From Circinella umbellata (taxonomy: Eukaryota; Mucoromycota; Mucoromycetes; Mucorales; Lichtheimiaceae), in the NCBI GenBank assembly GCA_025093555.1, contig JAIWNF010000012.1, positions 806,001 to 870,000 of the forward strand: a DNA stretch of 64,000 nucleotides, written 5' to 3'. Shown piece after piece: positions 23,171 to 35,602 of the stretch. The stretch's first letter is position 1, and each line of letters opens with the position of its first letter. The notes beneath the pieces were generated by a model. The model did no database searches and was not told the origin of the DNA. It saw only the letters and a program-made list of their open reading frames with translations. Position numbers and translations under genes: made by a program.

Positions 23171-25798
23171 ATGTCACCATTAGAACCCAAAGCAAAGCAA
23201 CGTGGCTTGACACATGAAAAATTATTATATTTGCAATTGAATGGACCTTTTTTCCAAGCCCTCGAACGTATGAAGAAAAATCCCACAGCTGATCACCAGA
23301 TTATTCCTCGATTTTACATCGCCAAAAATCGAACATTTCTTGAACAAGTAAGTGCCTATGGCGTGCTTGCTATCTTTTACAATACAAGGGTGAAACGACT
23401 TCGACCCAAGCGTTATGAAATCGAAACGGATATTGTCATCACATACCCAGCTAGTCCACTTTATGATATCGATCGTTTGAATAAAGATACACATGAACTT
23501 GCACCCAAGGCATGGATTCATTTAAGGCCTTTACGGGTCGTAGAGAACGCAACTTTTGAAGCAAACGAAACTGTAGAACGAGATTATTTTCGGCGAATGT
23601 ATACTACAGCACGAATACATGCGTTATCTTATCGACCACCACCTACGAAGGGAGGATCTTCTGCTGACGATATAGAAACAAAATTATTGCTTCGAAAGAT
23701 TGCACGAAACGTTTTGTCATTACCAACACCAACAAATCAAGAAGAGGATGACAAAGCAATGGTTAAAATAGTTTCCCAAGTCAAAGATGAAAAATCATTA
23801 TCACTATCGTCGTCAACTTCGACATCGTCGCCATCACCATCACCAAATCCAATATTATCATCATCACCAAAGTCTCAACAGCTTGTAAAATCTTCACCTA
23901 AAGTTGCTGTTCTATCCAATATTAAAAAAGAAGGAAAGGTGAACGGCCATGTCAACAGTAATAGCGGATCATTTGATAAAAAACATTCAGTGGTACTGAA
24001 AAAGGAAGAACAACTGACAACGCCTGCGGCGTCACATCTTTCACCAAAACTATCTTCTCCTTCTTCTTCTTCTTCAACAATGGTGCGTGAGACAGATCAT
24101 GAAGTCTGGAGAAAACTATTTCAAGGTAACACATATAATAAAATAATTGCTATTTCTATCCAGTGACAATCACATATATTGACTTACTTCCAAGCTTGTA
24201 GAGAAAAGGGAGTGGATGTGCAAAATATTTCTGAGAAATATAGCTTTTTGAATTTGAGTGCACCCAATTCTGAAGGTTACTTCAAACAAGTTTATTTTCT
24301 TGAAGGCGTTGTGATTCAAACCTTTAGACAAATGACAATGTATCAGCGAATTACAGAAATTGCCTGTTTGATGTAAGTTACTCTTCGTAGTAGTACATCA
24401 TATATGTATATCAATAGGTTGTTTTTTTTACTCATGTTGCAACTGTGTTTTATATATTTAGGAAACTACGTAATTTATCTCATATGGCCCAAATGAGAGA
24501 AGTTATTTACAATGATAACGGCGATATTGTTGGGTTAACAATGGAAAGGTAATGATATTATACAATTAGTCTTTCTTTATATATGTTTTGCTGATAGGAA
24601 ATGAAAAACAATAACATTAGATATCAAGAGACTCTGAAACAATATACACATGTCCATTCACATCATCGACTTTCCGCTCATCAAAAATATTGTATTATTC
24701 GCCAAATGATTAACTGTATCAAGATAATACATGATGCTGGTTTAGCGCATCGTGATCTTTCGGAGGTTAACTTTATGGTGAATCGACTGGACAATAAACT
24801 TGAAGATGGAAGCGAAAATGTGTATTTATATCTGATTGACTTTGGCAAGTCTGTATTTTGTGAACCTCAAGATGTCCGTGATTGGTTTGTCGACGTTCCG
24901 CGAGAAAAATGGGAATATGACGGTGATGTAGTCCCTGAATCAAAGGAGGAACTGGAGCAATGGTGCGCCAATCTACCATGGGTGAAAGGAAAACCGGATC
25001 ATGGATATCGCATGTATAGGTAAATAACAAGACAGAAAAGTAGTTAAATTTATTATTATAATAGTTTTTTTTTATGAAAAAAAAAATGACAAATGATTTT
25101 AATAATTCCATATTTTCATTCTTTATAATAATTTTAATAGGTCAATTCAAACTTTACCGAAGACACGATCTGACACCCAAGTTCTTCCATGGCTTATTCA
25201 TCCTAAAGCAGAAGATATCTATTCGATCGGCGTGATGATCTGGAAAACATTTACAGACACAGAACCTTGGCGAGGGGTACTGGATACTGATCTTCAAGGG
25301 TTGAGATATGTTGCTGAAGATGATTATCGAATCGAAAGAGCCTTACAACAAGATATCAAAGGTGAAATAAGTCAAGAGCTTCTTTTGAAATGTTTACGGA
25401 CGCGACCGCAAGACCGTGTTTCTGCAACAGAGTTATTGGAATGGTTTGAAAGCGATCAGGTAAAAGCGGCTTTATTAGAAGAATGGAAGACGTACTCCTC
25501 CGAATCGCGTGCAACACGAAAGGCAAAAACAACGTATGGATATGATGAAACAGAAGATGAAACAAAACGAAGGCGGAAACGTAAAACGAATCCATCCAAT
25601 TCTTCAATAAATACTTCGAAAGGCAAAGGCCGTTCTTCCACTAACATTAATAATAATAATACTGCACCACTACCAACAACAACAACAACAACAACATCAT
25701 CCTCATCATCATCATCCTCAACAATAACAACTATAAAGTCTATTAAAATTTCATTACCTCCTCCAACACCTTCTGATTTTTCATCTAACATCAATTAA
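23171..25798 (+). CDS. Fungal-type protein kinase (FunK1-like) lacking the VAIK lysine
   Basis: Five exons, 23171-24125, 24195-24372, 24465-24548, 24621-25019, 25141-25798; 757 residues, phases consistent. Residues 1-160 form an unrecognised folded region and 165-315 are Ser/Pro-rich. The kinase core runs from about 330 to 640: alpha-C Glu in TEIACLMKL, catalytic loop HRDLSEVN (Asp451) and magnesium-binding DFG in LIDFGKS (Asp479). An unusually long activation segment (about 60 residues) follows, then EDIYSIGVMIW and the late arginine in RPQDRVSATELL. This loop and the insertion-rich activation segment resemble FunK1 kinases of fungi. The strand-3 ATP lysine is not where expected: VVIQT has Gln (residue 360). 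The tail is basic, then Thr/Ser-rich. It converges with the next gene. Confidence 0.8.
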
Positions 25799-26159
25799 AT
25801 AATTATATAGCTATTACTTTTTACTACACAGCATCTCAATTACAATTACAACTTCCCCCATTCACTTCTTGTTATATAGCATTTTTTTACGTTCATACCT
25901 CCCACTTACTACTATTTCTTTCTCTCTCTTTTTTAACGATACTCCATTGTGTACACATAACAATTTTTTATATAAACTTCCCAAAAAAGAATTGAGGTGT
26001 TATGGTAGTTATACAAATATAATAATTCATTTACTATTGGCATTTTTGCTTGTACGTAGTTTTATCACACACACATATATATATGTTTTTTTTATTTGAT
26101 TCTCCTTTTTTTTATTTTTTGCGAAATTTTTACGCAAACTGCGTGTACTAGCTACTTCT
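25799..26159. other. Convergent 3' spacer
   Basis: About 360 T-rich bases between the kinase and nuclease-fold genes, which converge. It carries their 3'-UTRs and polyadenylation regions. No gene is seen. Confidence 0.5.
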
Positions 26160-27725
26160 TTAATATTCGCCTGTGTAAATAGTAAGGTCGGTATACACTG
26201 GTTTATGATCACTATAATAATTGACATAGTATGTATACGTAAGTTAAATAATCATCTAGTTTATCGATATGTGCACAACAGAAATGAGCGGAAAAAAGAA
26301 TGCATAAAAATACCTAGACCACAATCCATTATCAGTAAGTGTTTCACCTACGCGGAAGCTGGATGATTTCCAACCACCGTTTGAACCACCCATTACAAAA
26401 TCAATTCTGCTATAATCTTTGGTGCCACCGGGTTTTGCGAATCCAGAAAATGTTGCATAGTTACCACTCCTTCTTTCTGGTGCGGTTTCACCGATTATAT
26501 CTTTGAAAATAAACTCTTTTTCTTCTTCCTTGCTCCAGCTATACTTTTCAGTGAAGGTCGAATTCAATTTCAAAGGTTGGGTTTGACCAGTGATCACCTT
26601 GTACCCTAATTGATCAGTTTTTGAGTTAAAATCACCAGTGACAAAGACAGGACGTTGAGTTTTGATTGCTTCGTATTTGGCACGATGTAAAACCAAGGAA
26701 AGACCATAACCACGTTGTTCATCTGAAAGATGATCCAAGTGAGTGTTCATATAAGTAAAAGTACCAGAGTTACCCTGAAACTGTGCAGCAGTACATATAC
26801 GTATAGTACCAGCTCCGGGATACTATTATGACAGATTTTATAACACAATCAAGAGTATGTATGGTAAGTATCTAAGCCTATGATGCTGTAAAATGACGAG
26901 CCATTTGCTATGCTACTAGTTTTATATTTATAAATATGCTACCTTGGATGGTTCAAATGGTGACTCACTAAGCCAGAAAGTATCCGAATTTATGAGCTTA
27001 GCTGCAGATCTAACGTAAAAAAATGAATAAACTATTATTATTTTTACTTTTATTTATGCGAAAATTATTTGTGTAACAAAATGCAACAGCTTTTATGTAT
27101 TAGTTTAGCAATGCTTACTTTTTGTAGAAAATAGGGCTGTATTCTCCTTCTTCTTTACCGTCATCTCGACCAACACCAATATGAGCGAAATCATCACCAA
27201 GTAAAATTTGTAAATCATCCAGCTGGCGTTTAGTTACTTCTTGAAGACCTACAGATAAAAAAAAGGTAAAGAAATAACAAACATAAATATTTTGTATGTG
27301 AGAAAAGTCAATAATAAAAAGGTTACACAATATGATCCTTGTGCAGAGTTTAAGAGAAAGAAAAGTATAATATATATTCTGTAACGTGATACACATGTTA
27401 ACACACACAAAAAAACGAAGCACTTACCCACAAAATCAGCTCGATCGAAAAGCAATGTATTTGCAACAGCAATGCGGCGCTCACTCCACGGACGCTCATC
27501 GGTTTTGGAATAATAAGACTTGGGGTCCAGTGGAATTTTAGAAGGCAAGCTGGAGATGGTTTTGTTAACAGTAATGGAATCAGGAAAAGCATCCATACGA
27601 ATGTTCCAGCTCACCATACGGATATTATCAACGATATCTGTAGGGTTAGAATCTGTAATTGCATTTGCCATGCTATTGCCGATAGCAGACACCATCATTA
27701 CAGCGGTAAAAATTGAATATTTCAT
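26160..27725 (-). CDS. Secreted endonuclease/exonuclease/phosphatase-family protein
   Basis: Five exons, 27428-27725, 27119-27248, 26943-27009, 26314-26822, 26160-26211, all in phase; 351 residues. The N-terminus is a signal peptide (hydrophobic residues 5-18, cleavage near ANA at 20-22). The EEP catalytic set is complete: SWNIRMD (Asn41), GLQEV (Glu103), NTHLDH (His193), GDFNS (Asp229, Asn231), SRIDF and terminal SDHKPV (Asp336, His337). This is the DNase I/sphingomyelinase/inositol-phosphatase fold, which uses a divalent metal to cleave phosphodiester or phosphate esters. The secreted form suggests an extracellular nuclease or phosphoesterase, but the substrate cannot be decided from these motifs. 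The last exon supplies only the SDH motif and 14 more residues. Confidence 0.88.
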
Positions 27726-28771
27726 TGTGATAAAACTTAAAAGAAAAATAATAAAAGATTGATGTTCAAGAAAAGTGACAGGAGAGCGATAAAGTAAAAG
27801 AAGAAAGAGAAAGGCGGTATTCATATCTATTATCAAGAAACCTTACATTTTTATACACGAGATATCTCATCCCACACATTATAAGAAAAATAGAATGGTA
27901 TGACAATAATTGACATAATAACTTTATTTATTTATTTTTAGTTGCTGATAGAGAGAAAGAAGGTGTCTATGTTGCCTCTTCCACCACTAATTAAAGTAAA
28001 ATCATGCACGTTCAATGATCGGACAAGGGGTTGTGTTACCATAAACTAGAATGCACTCAGACTCTGAAAAGAATTCTCCCACCGTTTTTCGGGCACGTGT
28101 ACAAGGCCATTGCATTATAATGACAAGCGCCGCAGTAAGATTTTGTTTGTAGTGCATAAAACGTATTTTTGCTATTCTAATACGCCATCGAAAATCCATC
28201 GTAGAATTGACAGCGTGCTGTTTTCCGAGTGCTCGGAGCCAACATAGAAACGACACTTATGTAAACTTAATGGTCTACTCGTTTTCTTTCTGTCATACTA
28301 TTATTGTAAGTAGCAATTACGAATCTTGGTAAGACAATAAAAAGCTCTTTACATAATAGCGTTTTATAGATAATATATGGAATCCAAATGTGATACTCAT
28401 AGGAATACGTGCAATTATTCGTAAGTATGATATACTCCCAACACATAATCTACTGTTTTCATTTATTGACCCTTTTTTTTCTAACCTCACTATACTATTT
28501 GTAGCAGAAACCCCATATAATCTAACTACGCAGCACAGGTTATCAGAACCTTTTCATTACCATAACCTATAATTTTATTGGATTTACGTATAAGTATTCT
28601 TTCGTTCATATATTATTTTTGAAGTGTAGATGATAATAGAATCGATTTACAATTTCTGGTATCCAATCTCTTTTTTATTACACATATACAGCGATTGAAA
28701 CCCATTTAATGATGAGAACATGTTATGGCAATAAAGCCCTATTGCATTATCACAATCAAGACATTAATTAG

Positions 28772-28885
28772 TGGGAGTTTATAAGACGCCTAGAGGCAGG
28801 TTCCGACACGAGTAGAAATAACAAACTTCCAGGACCAGTAACAATGCCAGCCAATCATCCTTACAATCAACAACATGCTGTCTAA
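28772..28885 (+). pseudogene. Coding relic, unknown family
   Basis: A 37-codon open frame without ATG, locally richer in G+C than its surroundings, reads WEFIRRLEAGSD and then LPGPVTMPANHPYNQ before a stop. The same strand carries a Cys-x2-Cys-like HCYQCG about 50 bases further on, then stops. It resembles the end of a decayed gene, possibly a transposase tail. The family is not identified. Confidence 0.25.
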
Positions 28886-30855
28886 AATCCAAATTTAGTG
28901 ACTGACACATTTGAACATTGTTATCAATGTGGATGATAATTTGGATCAAGAAAAGTTACATGACTATTCTCTCATGTTACATTTTATAGTACTGTACCCA
29001 AACTACAATGGCTTCATAAAAACAGTCATCTATAATATATATATATAAATATAGCATCTTACCAATTATACTTCGCTAACATTTTTGTATTTCCCTATTT
29101 GGACTATGATTCATAAGAATACAGAAGTTCGTCTTCTTTATGGTAATATCTGAATGACAGCTGCGCTGACAGATCATCTCATCAATCACACAAAGTATAA
29201 CTTAAAGATCGTTTATTTTATTATCATAAGTCACACAATTATTACAAATCGGAATACTACATATGTTTATACACACATATATTGATATACCCTAAATAAA
29301 AGAGGATATTTTATTTTACGTAATAAACTTCATCAGCTCAATTTTGTTTTTTATGTCCATTGATATACCACATAAGTAGTCTCAGAAATCTCGTAAATTT
29401 ATCACCATTATTTCATTTAAACTAGAAAAAAGAATTTTTGACTGATTTCATTGCAGCCATACTTACAATACGTGATTTATTTCTTTGGCCTATTATATAC
29501 ATAAGACCTATTCCACTGGGGCGGGTTTCTTAGAAGGTAATACATTTAATTATTTCAGTTATTAATAATACAAGTTTTAATGTGTGCGTATAGGTATATC
29601 CACCACCACTAAATTTTTTTCCGTTTGCTACGTACACAGTAATTTTCGTTTTATGACAAACTCTTCATTTATTATTTAGTATCTCATACTTCTTCTTTTG
29701 TTGGTTACTATTGTTAGTATAATACATAACAGTCGTCCATGATGGTATCTCTCACATATAAAACTAAAAACATAATATGTTACAATCATAAATTCATAAG
29801 CTAAAACTTTTTACTTGGAATACGTAGATATGTAATATAACAGGGAATTAAACATGTGTCGAGCTACAAGTAAATAAAAAAAAAGCAAAATTGCTGGGAA
29901 AACCGATACATATTTAAAATGTTTGTAATCTTGTTTCAATTACGTACATGTACTTTTAACTCAATTGAACATAACTTACGTAAGAGAATATTGCAAATCA
30001 CATGTAGATTCAGCTAAAAAAAAACAACGCATACTGTATCAGCTTACTTTGGGTTCTTATGACGGTTTTTGCTGAACAAAAGTAATTCATAAAATGCTTA
30101 CAAGGGTATTTTGGTATAATATGCTTTTCAGGGACACTATAAGAAAGTAAGGTTGAGATAAAAAAAAAAACTGGTAGTTACAAGTGAGATGTACGATCGC
30201 TTGACGATCACTATTTTTCTTTTTAATTTGTACAGGATACAACTGTGACACCAAATGCCAAATGGAATTCAAAATATATAAAAATAATTAACACACTCAG
30301 AACCAGTCAATCTTGCGTTTAATGCTAATAAATACGTAACTTTCTTCAAAAGGGAAAGAAGCATGGTTATTAACGAGTTCCAGCATTGTCTACAGCATTA
30401 ACTGATGTTAGTCAATACGGTCCAGACTAGTCCGAAATAATATATATATATATATCTAGATCCCAGTTACCAATAGCCCGAAAACTTAATACAGCATGCT
30501 TTATTTTCTATGACATATGAATAAACTAATTTCTTATTAAATAGCAATACAAGGCAACATTTTATTTCATAGATACGCTTAGATATGATGAAAGCACCAT
30601 AAGTCTAGCACTTTGTTGAATTTTGCTACCGTGACTCTCTTTGTCATTTTTTATATGGTCATCAATTCAACAAATGTAGACACTGAACTGGAAACGACAT
30701 ATTTTAGATTAATTGTAAGTAGGTGCCATAAATAATCATAAAACAAGGAAGTGCTTACAAATTTAAAAATAGTCATTTGAAACAGATTATTAGGCCAGAC
30801 CACAGCGCTCAGAAAAAAGAAGTTATATATTTTTTTCCGCAAAAAGATTTTGAGT

Positions 30856-31047
30856 ATGTTAACCCTGAGGTTGCCATGGGCCAGGAAAACATGATTTTAT
30901 GGTAACAAATTTTATGCAGGAAAAATACCAACAAAGAAGTTTGTAGAATACCTTGATTCTTGTGCAGACAATAATTACAAAAGGAAGAACATACATGAAT
31001 GGGTTAGAGAACACGCGCAATTAAAAATGAGGATGTCGATTGTGTAA
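30856..31047 (+). pseudogene. Coding relic with one in-frame stop
   Basis: From ATG at 30856 the frame reads LRLPWARKT, a TGA, then continues open for 50 more codons (FYGNKFYAGKIPTKKFVEYL and a charged helix with HEWVREHAQLK) to a stop at 31045-31047. The amphipathic, charged composition is protein-like and unlike the spacer. One CGA-to-TGA type change would explain the break. No family recognised; probably the end of a dead gene or mobile element. Confidence 0.3.
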
Positions 31048-31225
31048 CGTTCAACTACATCCAGTTTCACCAACTCAAATAAAATAGTTTATATCCGAAA
31101 ATCGCCCCGCACCCATTGAGTTCATCTCTCTCTTTCCTTCATTCATAAGATCTTTCCACTCCTTTTCTTTTAATTTTCTTATTTTTCATTCTTTTTTTTT
31201 TAAAAAAATAATAATAATACCAAAC

Positions 31226-32973
31226 ATGATTGTTTCTGTTGGTGCAGCTCTAACTGCAGCTGTTTTATTAGCCCCTGGAGCTCAATCAGCCCCTGCCCCA
31301 CCTTTCAATCCCGAAGAATCATCAGGAACAATAACGAAAAATGATCCGCAAGACGATGTTGATAAAGACGTGGTGAACGATCTTGCTGATGAGTGGTCAA
31401 CTTCTGACGACAGTACCGAGAAAAATGGCAGTAACGGCGAAGAAGATGTTCTGCCACCCGATGAACAGCAAGACCTCAGTGCAATGACCGACAATGATCT
31501 TGCTGTTGCTCATGGCGACGATGATGACATTCTCCTCGACAATGAAAAGGGTGAAGACAGCGTTTTTATTACAACCGGAGAGGATGATGGTATCATTTCA
31601 GCAGAAGAAAAAGATGAGGGTGAATTGACTGGCCTTAATTCTTACGAAGAAAATATCGACGGTAAAGAAGAGGAAGCTGTCGATTCATTGATAGATGACA
31701 ATACTATTACTATTGTTGCTGAAGAAAATGACGATTTATTATCAGAAGTTTTAACAGATGATTCCAAGGAAACGGCAGTAGAAGAAGAAGATTTCACTTC
31801 TCTCGGTGATGAATTAGATCCATTAGCCACTGATTCAATGACAGAAGAATTGGATCCTCAAGTATACCTCGAGCAATCCGATTTCGATGAAGTGGTTCAA
31901 GAAGAAGGACAAGAAAGCAGTGAACTTTCGCAAGCGGTCGAAGCCTCTCAGGGAGAAGAAGATAGCGAACTTGTTGTCGATAAACCTTGGGATGAAGGTT
32001 TGCAAAGTAACATAGGAGCGGACCAAACCGAAGACGTTTATGATAGTTTGGTGGACGAAGAACCCATTTCTACTGATAGTGAGGAGTTCTTGGAAAATGA
32101 AGAAGTGGACCCTAATCTCACAAACGGTGTAGATCTCGACACAGAAGAAGTGGACCCTAATCTCACAAACGGTGTAGATCTTGACACAGAGGAAGTGGAC
32201 CCTAATCTCACAAACGGTGTAGATCTTGACACAGAGGAAGTGGACCCTAACCTTACAAATGGTGTCGATTTGGATGGTGAAGAGGTCGACCCAAACCTCA
32301 CAAATGGTGTTGACTTAGACACAGCTGCAGAGTTCAATGAGGAGCACATCAATGACGATTCTACGATTTACAATGAAGATGGTACAGATGCATCACCTGT
32401 GAACGAAATCACACCCTTTGACGACGTACAAAAAGTTGATGAGAATCAGTTCTCACAAGGTGTAGACGAGACAAGCGTTGATTTAACAGAAGAAAACACA
32501 ACTGAAGAAACGTTATCCGATGACTACCAAATTGACACAAGCGTTCAAGAAATTAATGATACTCTTGATAAAGCCTTAGACGAGTACCAATCTTATCAAG
32601 GAGCTGAGCAACAAGAATCCGGTTATGAACCATATAAACCTGAATTTTCAGGGGCGACAAATAATCCTACGCAAAACGGTTTTTTGCCGGATCAGAATAC
32701 CATATCTACCCTCAACAAGGAAAATGATAACTCTATATTAAATATGTTACTCGTACTCGGAGTAATTGTTCTTCTATTGTTCAAACTTCCAAAAATCAAG
32801 GTAACTCTTCCTTTTAATATGCACATATTCATGTATAGTATCATATATGGTTTTGTAATACTGAAATCTTCTCTTCCTCCTTTTTTTTACTATAGCGTTG
32901 GCTCTCTTCGGGTGACCAATCATCTCTTCCTGTAAGTTTAAAATATACAACAGTTCAACATACATTTTCTTAG
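31226..32973 (+). CDS. Acidic secretory-pathway membrane protein with 15-residue repeats
   Basis: Exon 1 is 31226-32800 and exon 2 is 32896-32973 (phase 0); 550 residues. It begins with a signal peptide (hydrophobic 3-16, cleavage near AQSA). It then has ~480 residues extremely rich in Asp and Glu with almost no basic residues and no cysteine. A transmembrane segment lies at about 505-520 (ILNMLLVLGVIVLLLF), followed by a short basic cytosolic tail. This is a type I membrane topology with a disordered acidic lumenal or extracellular domain. Five tandem copies of EEVDPNLTNGVDLDT occupy residues ~292-366; each has an N-glycosylation sequon (NLT). Exon 2 could alternatively be spliced again at a GTAAGT within it. 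A calcium-buffering or cell-surface role is possible but unproven. No homologous family recognised. Confidence 0.7.
32099..32323 (+). repeat. Five tandem 45-base coding repeats
   Basis: Five head-to-tail 45-base units encode EEVDPNLTNGVDLDT. Units 1-3 are almost identical in nucleotide sequence, while units 4 and 5 keep the protein sequence but differ at many synonymous positions. Recent duplication of the 5' units plus selection on the peptide would explain this. Confidence 0.95.
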
Positions 32974-33132
32974 CAGAGATACTAAAAATATACCTTTCAT
33001 GTATAGTACCACATGTTGCACAAGCGCACCAAGGATTAAATTGTTAAATACCACCATTCTTTCTTTTTCTCTCTTTCTTTCCACATCTACAACCATCATT
33101 AATCATAAATCATATTTATTATATACATATAT

Positions 33133-34300
33133 TTATATTTTTTTATATAATCGAATAAAGTAACGCATATTTTGAACATCAATAGGATATCGTACGGTTT
33201 CTGGATACCTGTACCAGCGGGAATCATCAGAAATTACAGGTTGCAAATCCTTGACAGCATCTAATAGCATATGAACCATATATGTTTTATTTCCCACTTT
33301 GAGATGAGAAAACGATCCAGCTGATTCAACCACCTAATAGAAAAGCTTAATATCAAAAACCAAGAAAATGATGGATAGTGATTGATAGTGATTATCAGGC
33401 TAAATATATATCATATTCATCTTACCAATAAATGTGCACCCTTCTTCATATTACTAACTAATGCTTGAATTAATTCCATAGCAGCTGCTTTATTAACAAA
33501 CAATTCATTCATAACAAACATAAACGTGATCAAATTGGCATTGGCTATCTTCTGGGCTCGTTCTTCTCGTTTCATTGGATCCAAAATATCACCTTGAAAG
33601 TATTCACAGGTGAGCTGGTCTTTTGTCAATTTCCAAGATTTTCGTGCTGTTGATTCGAACGTTTCCAACACTTGTGCCCATTCACCAATATCTTGCATTA
33701 CCAGGTTAATCCGTTGTCGTTCTCCTGGAGAACGGGTCATAGCAGCTGCAATGCTTACAAGTTCTGAACCACTTCCTGAACCAATTGCATAAATAGTTGT
33801 TTTTCGAGCCAATAATTGAAGTAGCTGAGGCTGACAAAATATTTCGAAATAACAAAGAGCCCGTCCAGGTACATACGCAGCACTATATACTTGTAAGTCA
33901 GATGCTTCTGAAGTAAAAATTCCTTCATAATCCCTTTGTACAAAACCAGCTTTTATACTTTGAAGGGTTTTGCCAAAATCAACTCGCGATAGTGTATCAG
34001 AGCATGCTTCTTGGATTAAATTCAAAATATCTAGACTCCTTTTACTGTTAGTTATTCATGCCATATATTGAGTTGTTTCCATATATTTTCCCCCTTTCAG
34101 TCAACAGAAAAAAGAATATCTATATCCTCAGTTGTCTTACTTTGTTCAGGATTACGACCTAAGAGCATTAAACGTTGCTTCAATGCTTCTCTGTCATATG
34201 TCTTAGAAACAGTTCGTGGATTTTTTACGGCAGTTGATTTGGAAGATCCTGATGCGATGGATAGATCATTCAGTTTATCGGTTAGATCGTTGTCAGTCAT
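33133..34300 (-). CDS. BMT6: 25S rRNA uridine-N3 methyltransferase, Bmt6-like
   Basis: Three exons, 34141-34300, 33426-34030 and 33133-33333, in phase; 321 residues. The SAM-binding motif I is IYAIGSGSGSE (residues 133-143), preceded by a conserved YVPGRALCYFEIF segment. An acidic D.. motif (VMQDIGEW) and a hydrophobic strand (NLITFMFVMNELF) follow. The C-terminus RWYRYPE to VQNMRYFIRLYKK is typical of the DUF3115/Methyltransf_34 family, whose yeast member Bmt6 methylates a uridine of 25S rRNA. The substrate is inferred from family membership. The first exon is a variable Ser/Lys-rich leader. Its 3' end is 160 bases from the convergent acidic-protein gene, and it is divergent from the rhomboid gene. 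Confidence 0.75.
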
Positions 34301-35602
34301 TAGGTTTTGGTCACAAAGGAAATTTTTTTTGACAGAAGAACCCTCTTTTGACTGGGTAATGGCTATATACTCAGCTGTAAGACTTCTGTGTACGCTGGTT
34401 CATTATACACTTAAGTTGCAACCACTGTACTGGTTCTAATAAATATATCATATACAGCATTTAACGAATTTATTTTAAATCAAAAATATTTAAAAGAGAC
34501 TGTCAACTGCCTGAACCACGTTATACAGTAGTAACGACAATGGTAGATAAAGCATTTCATCATTGATATTAATATTAAAAACACGTTATTAGTCAGTTTT
34601 ATCCATATTCCACAAGAAATTATATGCAAGATACAACTATACCGAACTTTACAATATTAACAACATAAATATATTTATGATATACAGAGTCAGTAATGGA
34701 GACTTCTCCAACTTCAAATGAGTGTTTTAGGATACTAGAAATAGACTAGATTCTGCTCAAACTTAATACCCTTGTTTGAGCCAAGAAATTTAATTCTAAA
34801 ACTGGTTATTTGCCTATTTTTTTCATTTGTCAAATGATGGCAAACAATGTGAAGTGGATATATTGAATATCGCAATAATTCATCACTAACATAGTATTAG
34901 TAAATAAAAAAAAGCAAATTGGCATATAAGAGTCAGACATAAAATAATATCGTACAGTCCTTTTCTTATGAAATATAACGAGTAAAATCATTTGAATCAT
35001 ACAATGAAAGCCAAGATTCAAATAGTGTGCGCTAGGTTAAAAAAAGGTAGCCTTAACTAATAATAAACATAAACAAGTAGTAGAATGTAACACTGGCACA
35101 TGATCCCTCAGCTAAAGTGGCACCCAGCAGAAAGCTGCAGAACCTTGCTTTATACTATTATTGGGAAATCTTAAAGCATCGGGGCATCGGATCAGCCCGT
35201 TTGTGTAATGTCTTGGCTGGCTGAGAAAACAAACGGAATAAAGGGAAAAGAAAATGGGAAACTTTTTATAATAAAATGACATTTATTAAGATTATTCACT
35301 ATAACAACAAACTATACTATATTGTGTCACTTCTACAAACATATTAATAACAAGCATTATTCAGTAATTTTTAGCTTAGAAAGATTATATCCTCTTTAAC
35401 CTTGCATAATATTGGTATACATGTAAAAATACTTTTTTGACGTGATTTGTGTATGTGTGTGTGTTCGGAAATAGACCACATGTACCTAAAAATAGGGAGG
35501 ATATATAGTTTTTCTTCCTTCTTCACCTTCTTTATAATAATAGGGAGCAGCAGGCCCTTTTTTTTATCCTTTCTGTTCTTATTTCTCTCTTCCATACTTA
35601 TC
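34301..35602. other. Divergent intergenic region
   Basis: About 1.3 kb between the divergently transcribed methyltransferase and rhomboid genes. It holds the GC-richer island listed at 35090-35226 and, near its right end, pyrimidine-rich leader tracts (about 35510-35595). An upstream in-frame ATG at 35447 is not used in the chosen rhomboid model. No further gene is seen. Confidence 0.45.
35090..35226. ncRNA. Candidate structured RNA (unassigned)
   Basis: A GC-richer block in AT-rich DNA can fold. CTCAG (35107-35111) pairs with CTGAG (35221-35225). Nested inside, CCAGC (35124-35128) pairs with GCTGG (35216-35220). A GCAG-AAAG-CTGC hairpin lies at 35127-35138, overlapping the second helix, so the two may alternate. 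No signature of tRNA, snRNA, SRP or RNase P RNA was recognised. It shares the 10-mer GATCCCTCAG with the island at 1455-1575. Strand and transcription are unknown. Confidence 0.3.

Larger units (their letters stand above)
27726..31225. other. Gene-poor spacer with coding debris
   Basis: About 3.5 kb of AT-rich DNA. Three fragments have protein-like reading frames. Two are listed separately (28772-28885 and 30856-31047). The third is an 84-codon minus-strand ORF at 28002-28256 with no recognisable motif. TACGTA occurs about seven times by hand count. A CT-rich leader tract (about 31120-31200) precedes the next gene's ATG at 31226. Confidence 0.4.

Noticed and set aside
34097..34120. Last ~15 residues of the methyltransferase first ORF (TTEDIDILFSVD) as coding
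   Set aside because: A GTAAGA donor lies just before them, and splicing there joins in phase to the second exon that carries the SAM-binding fold.
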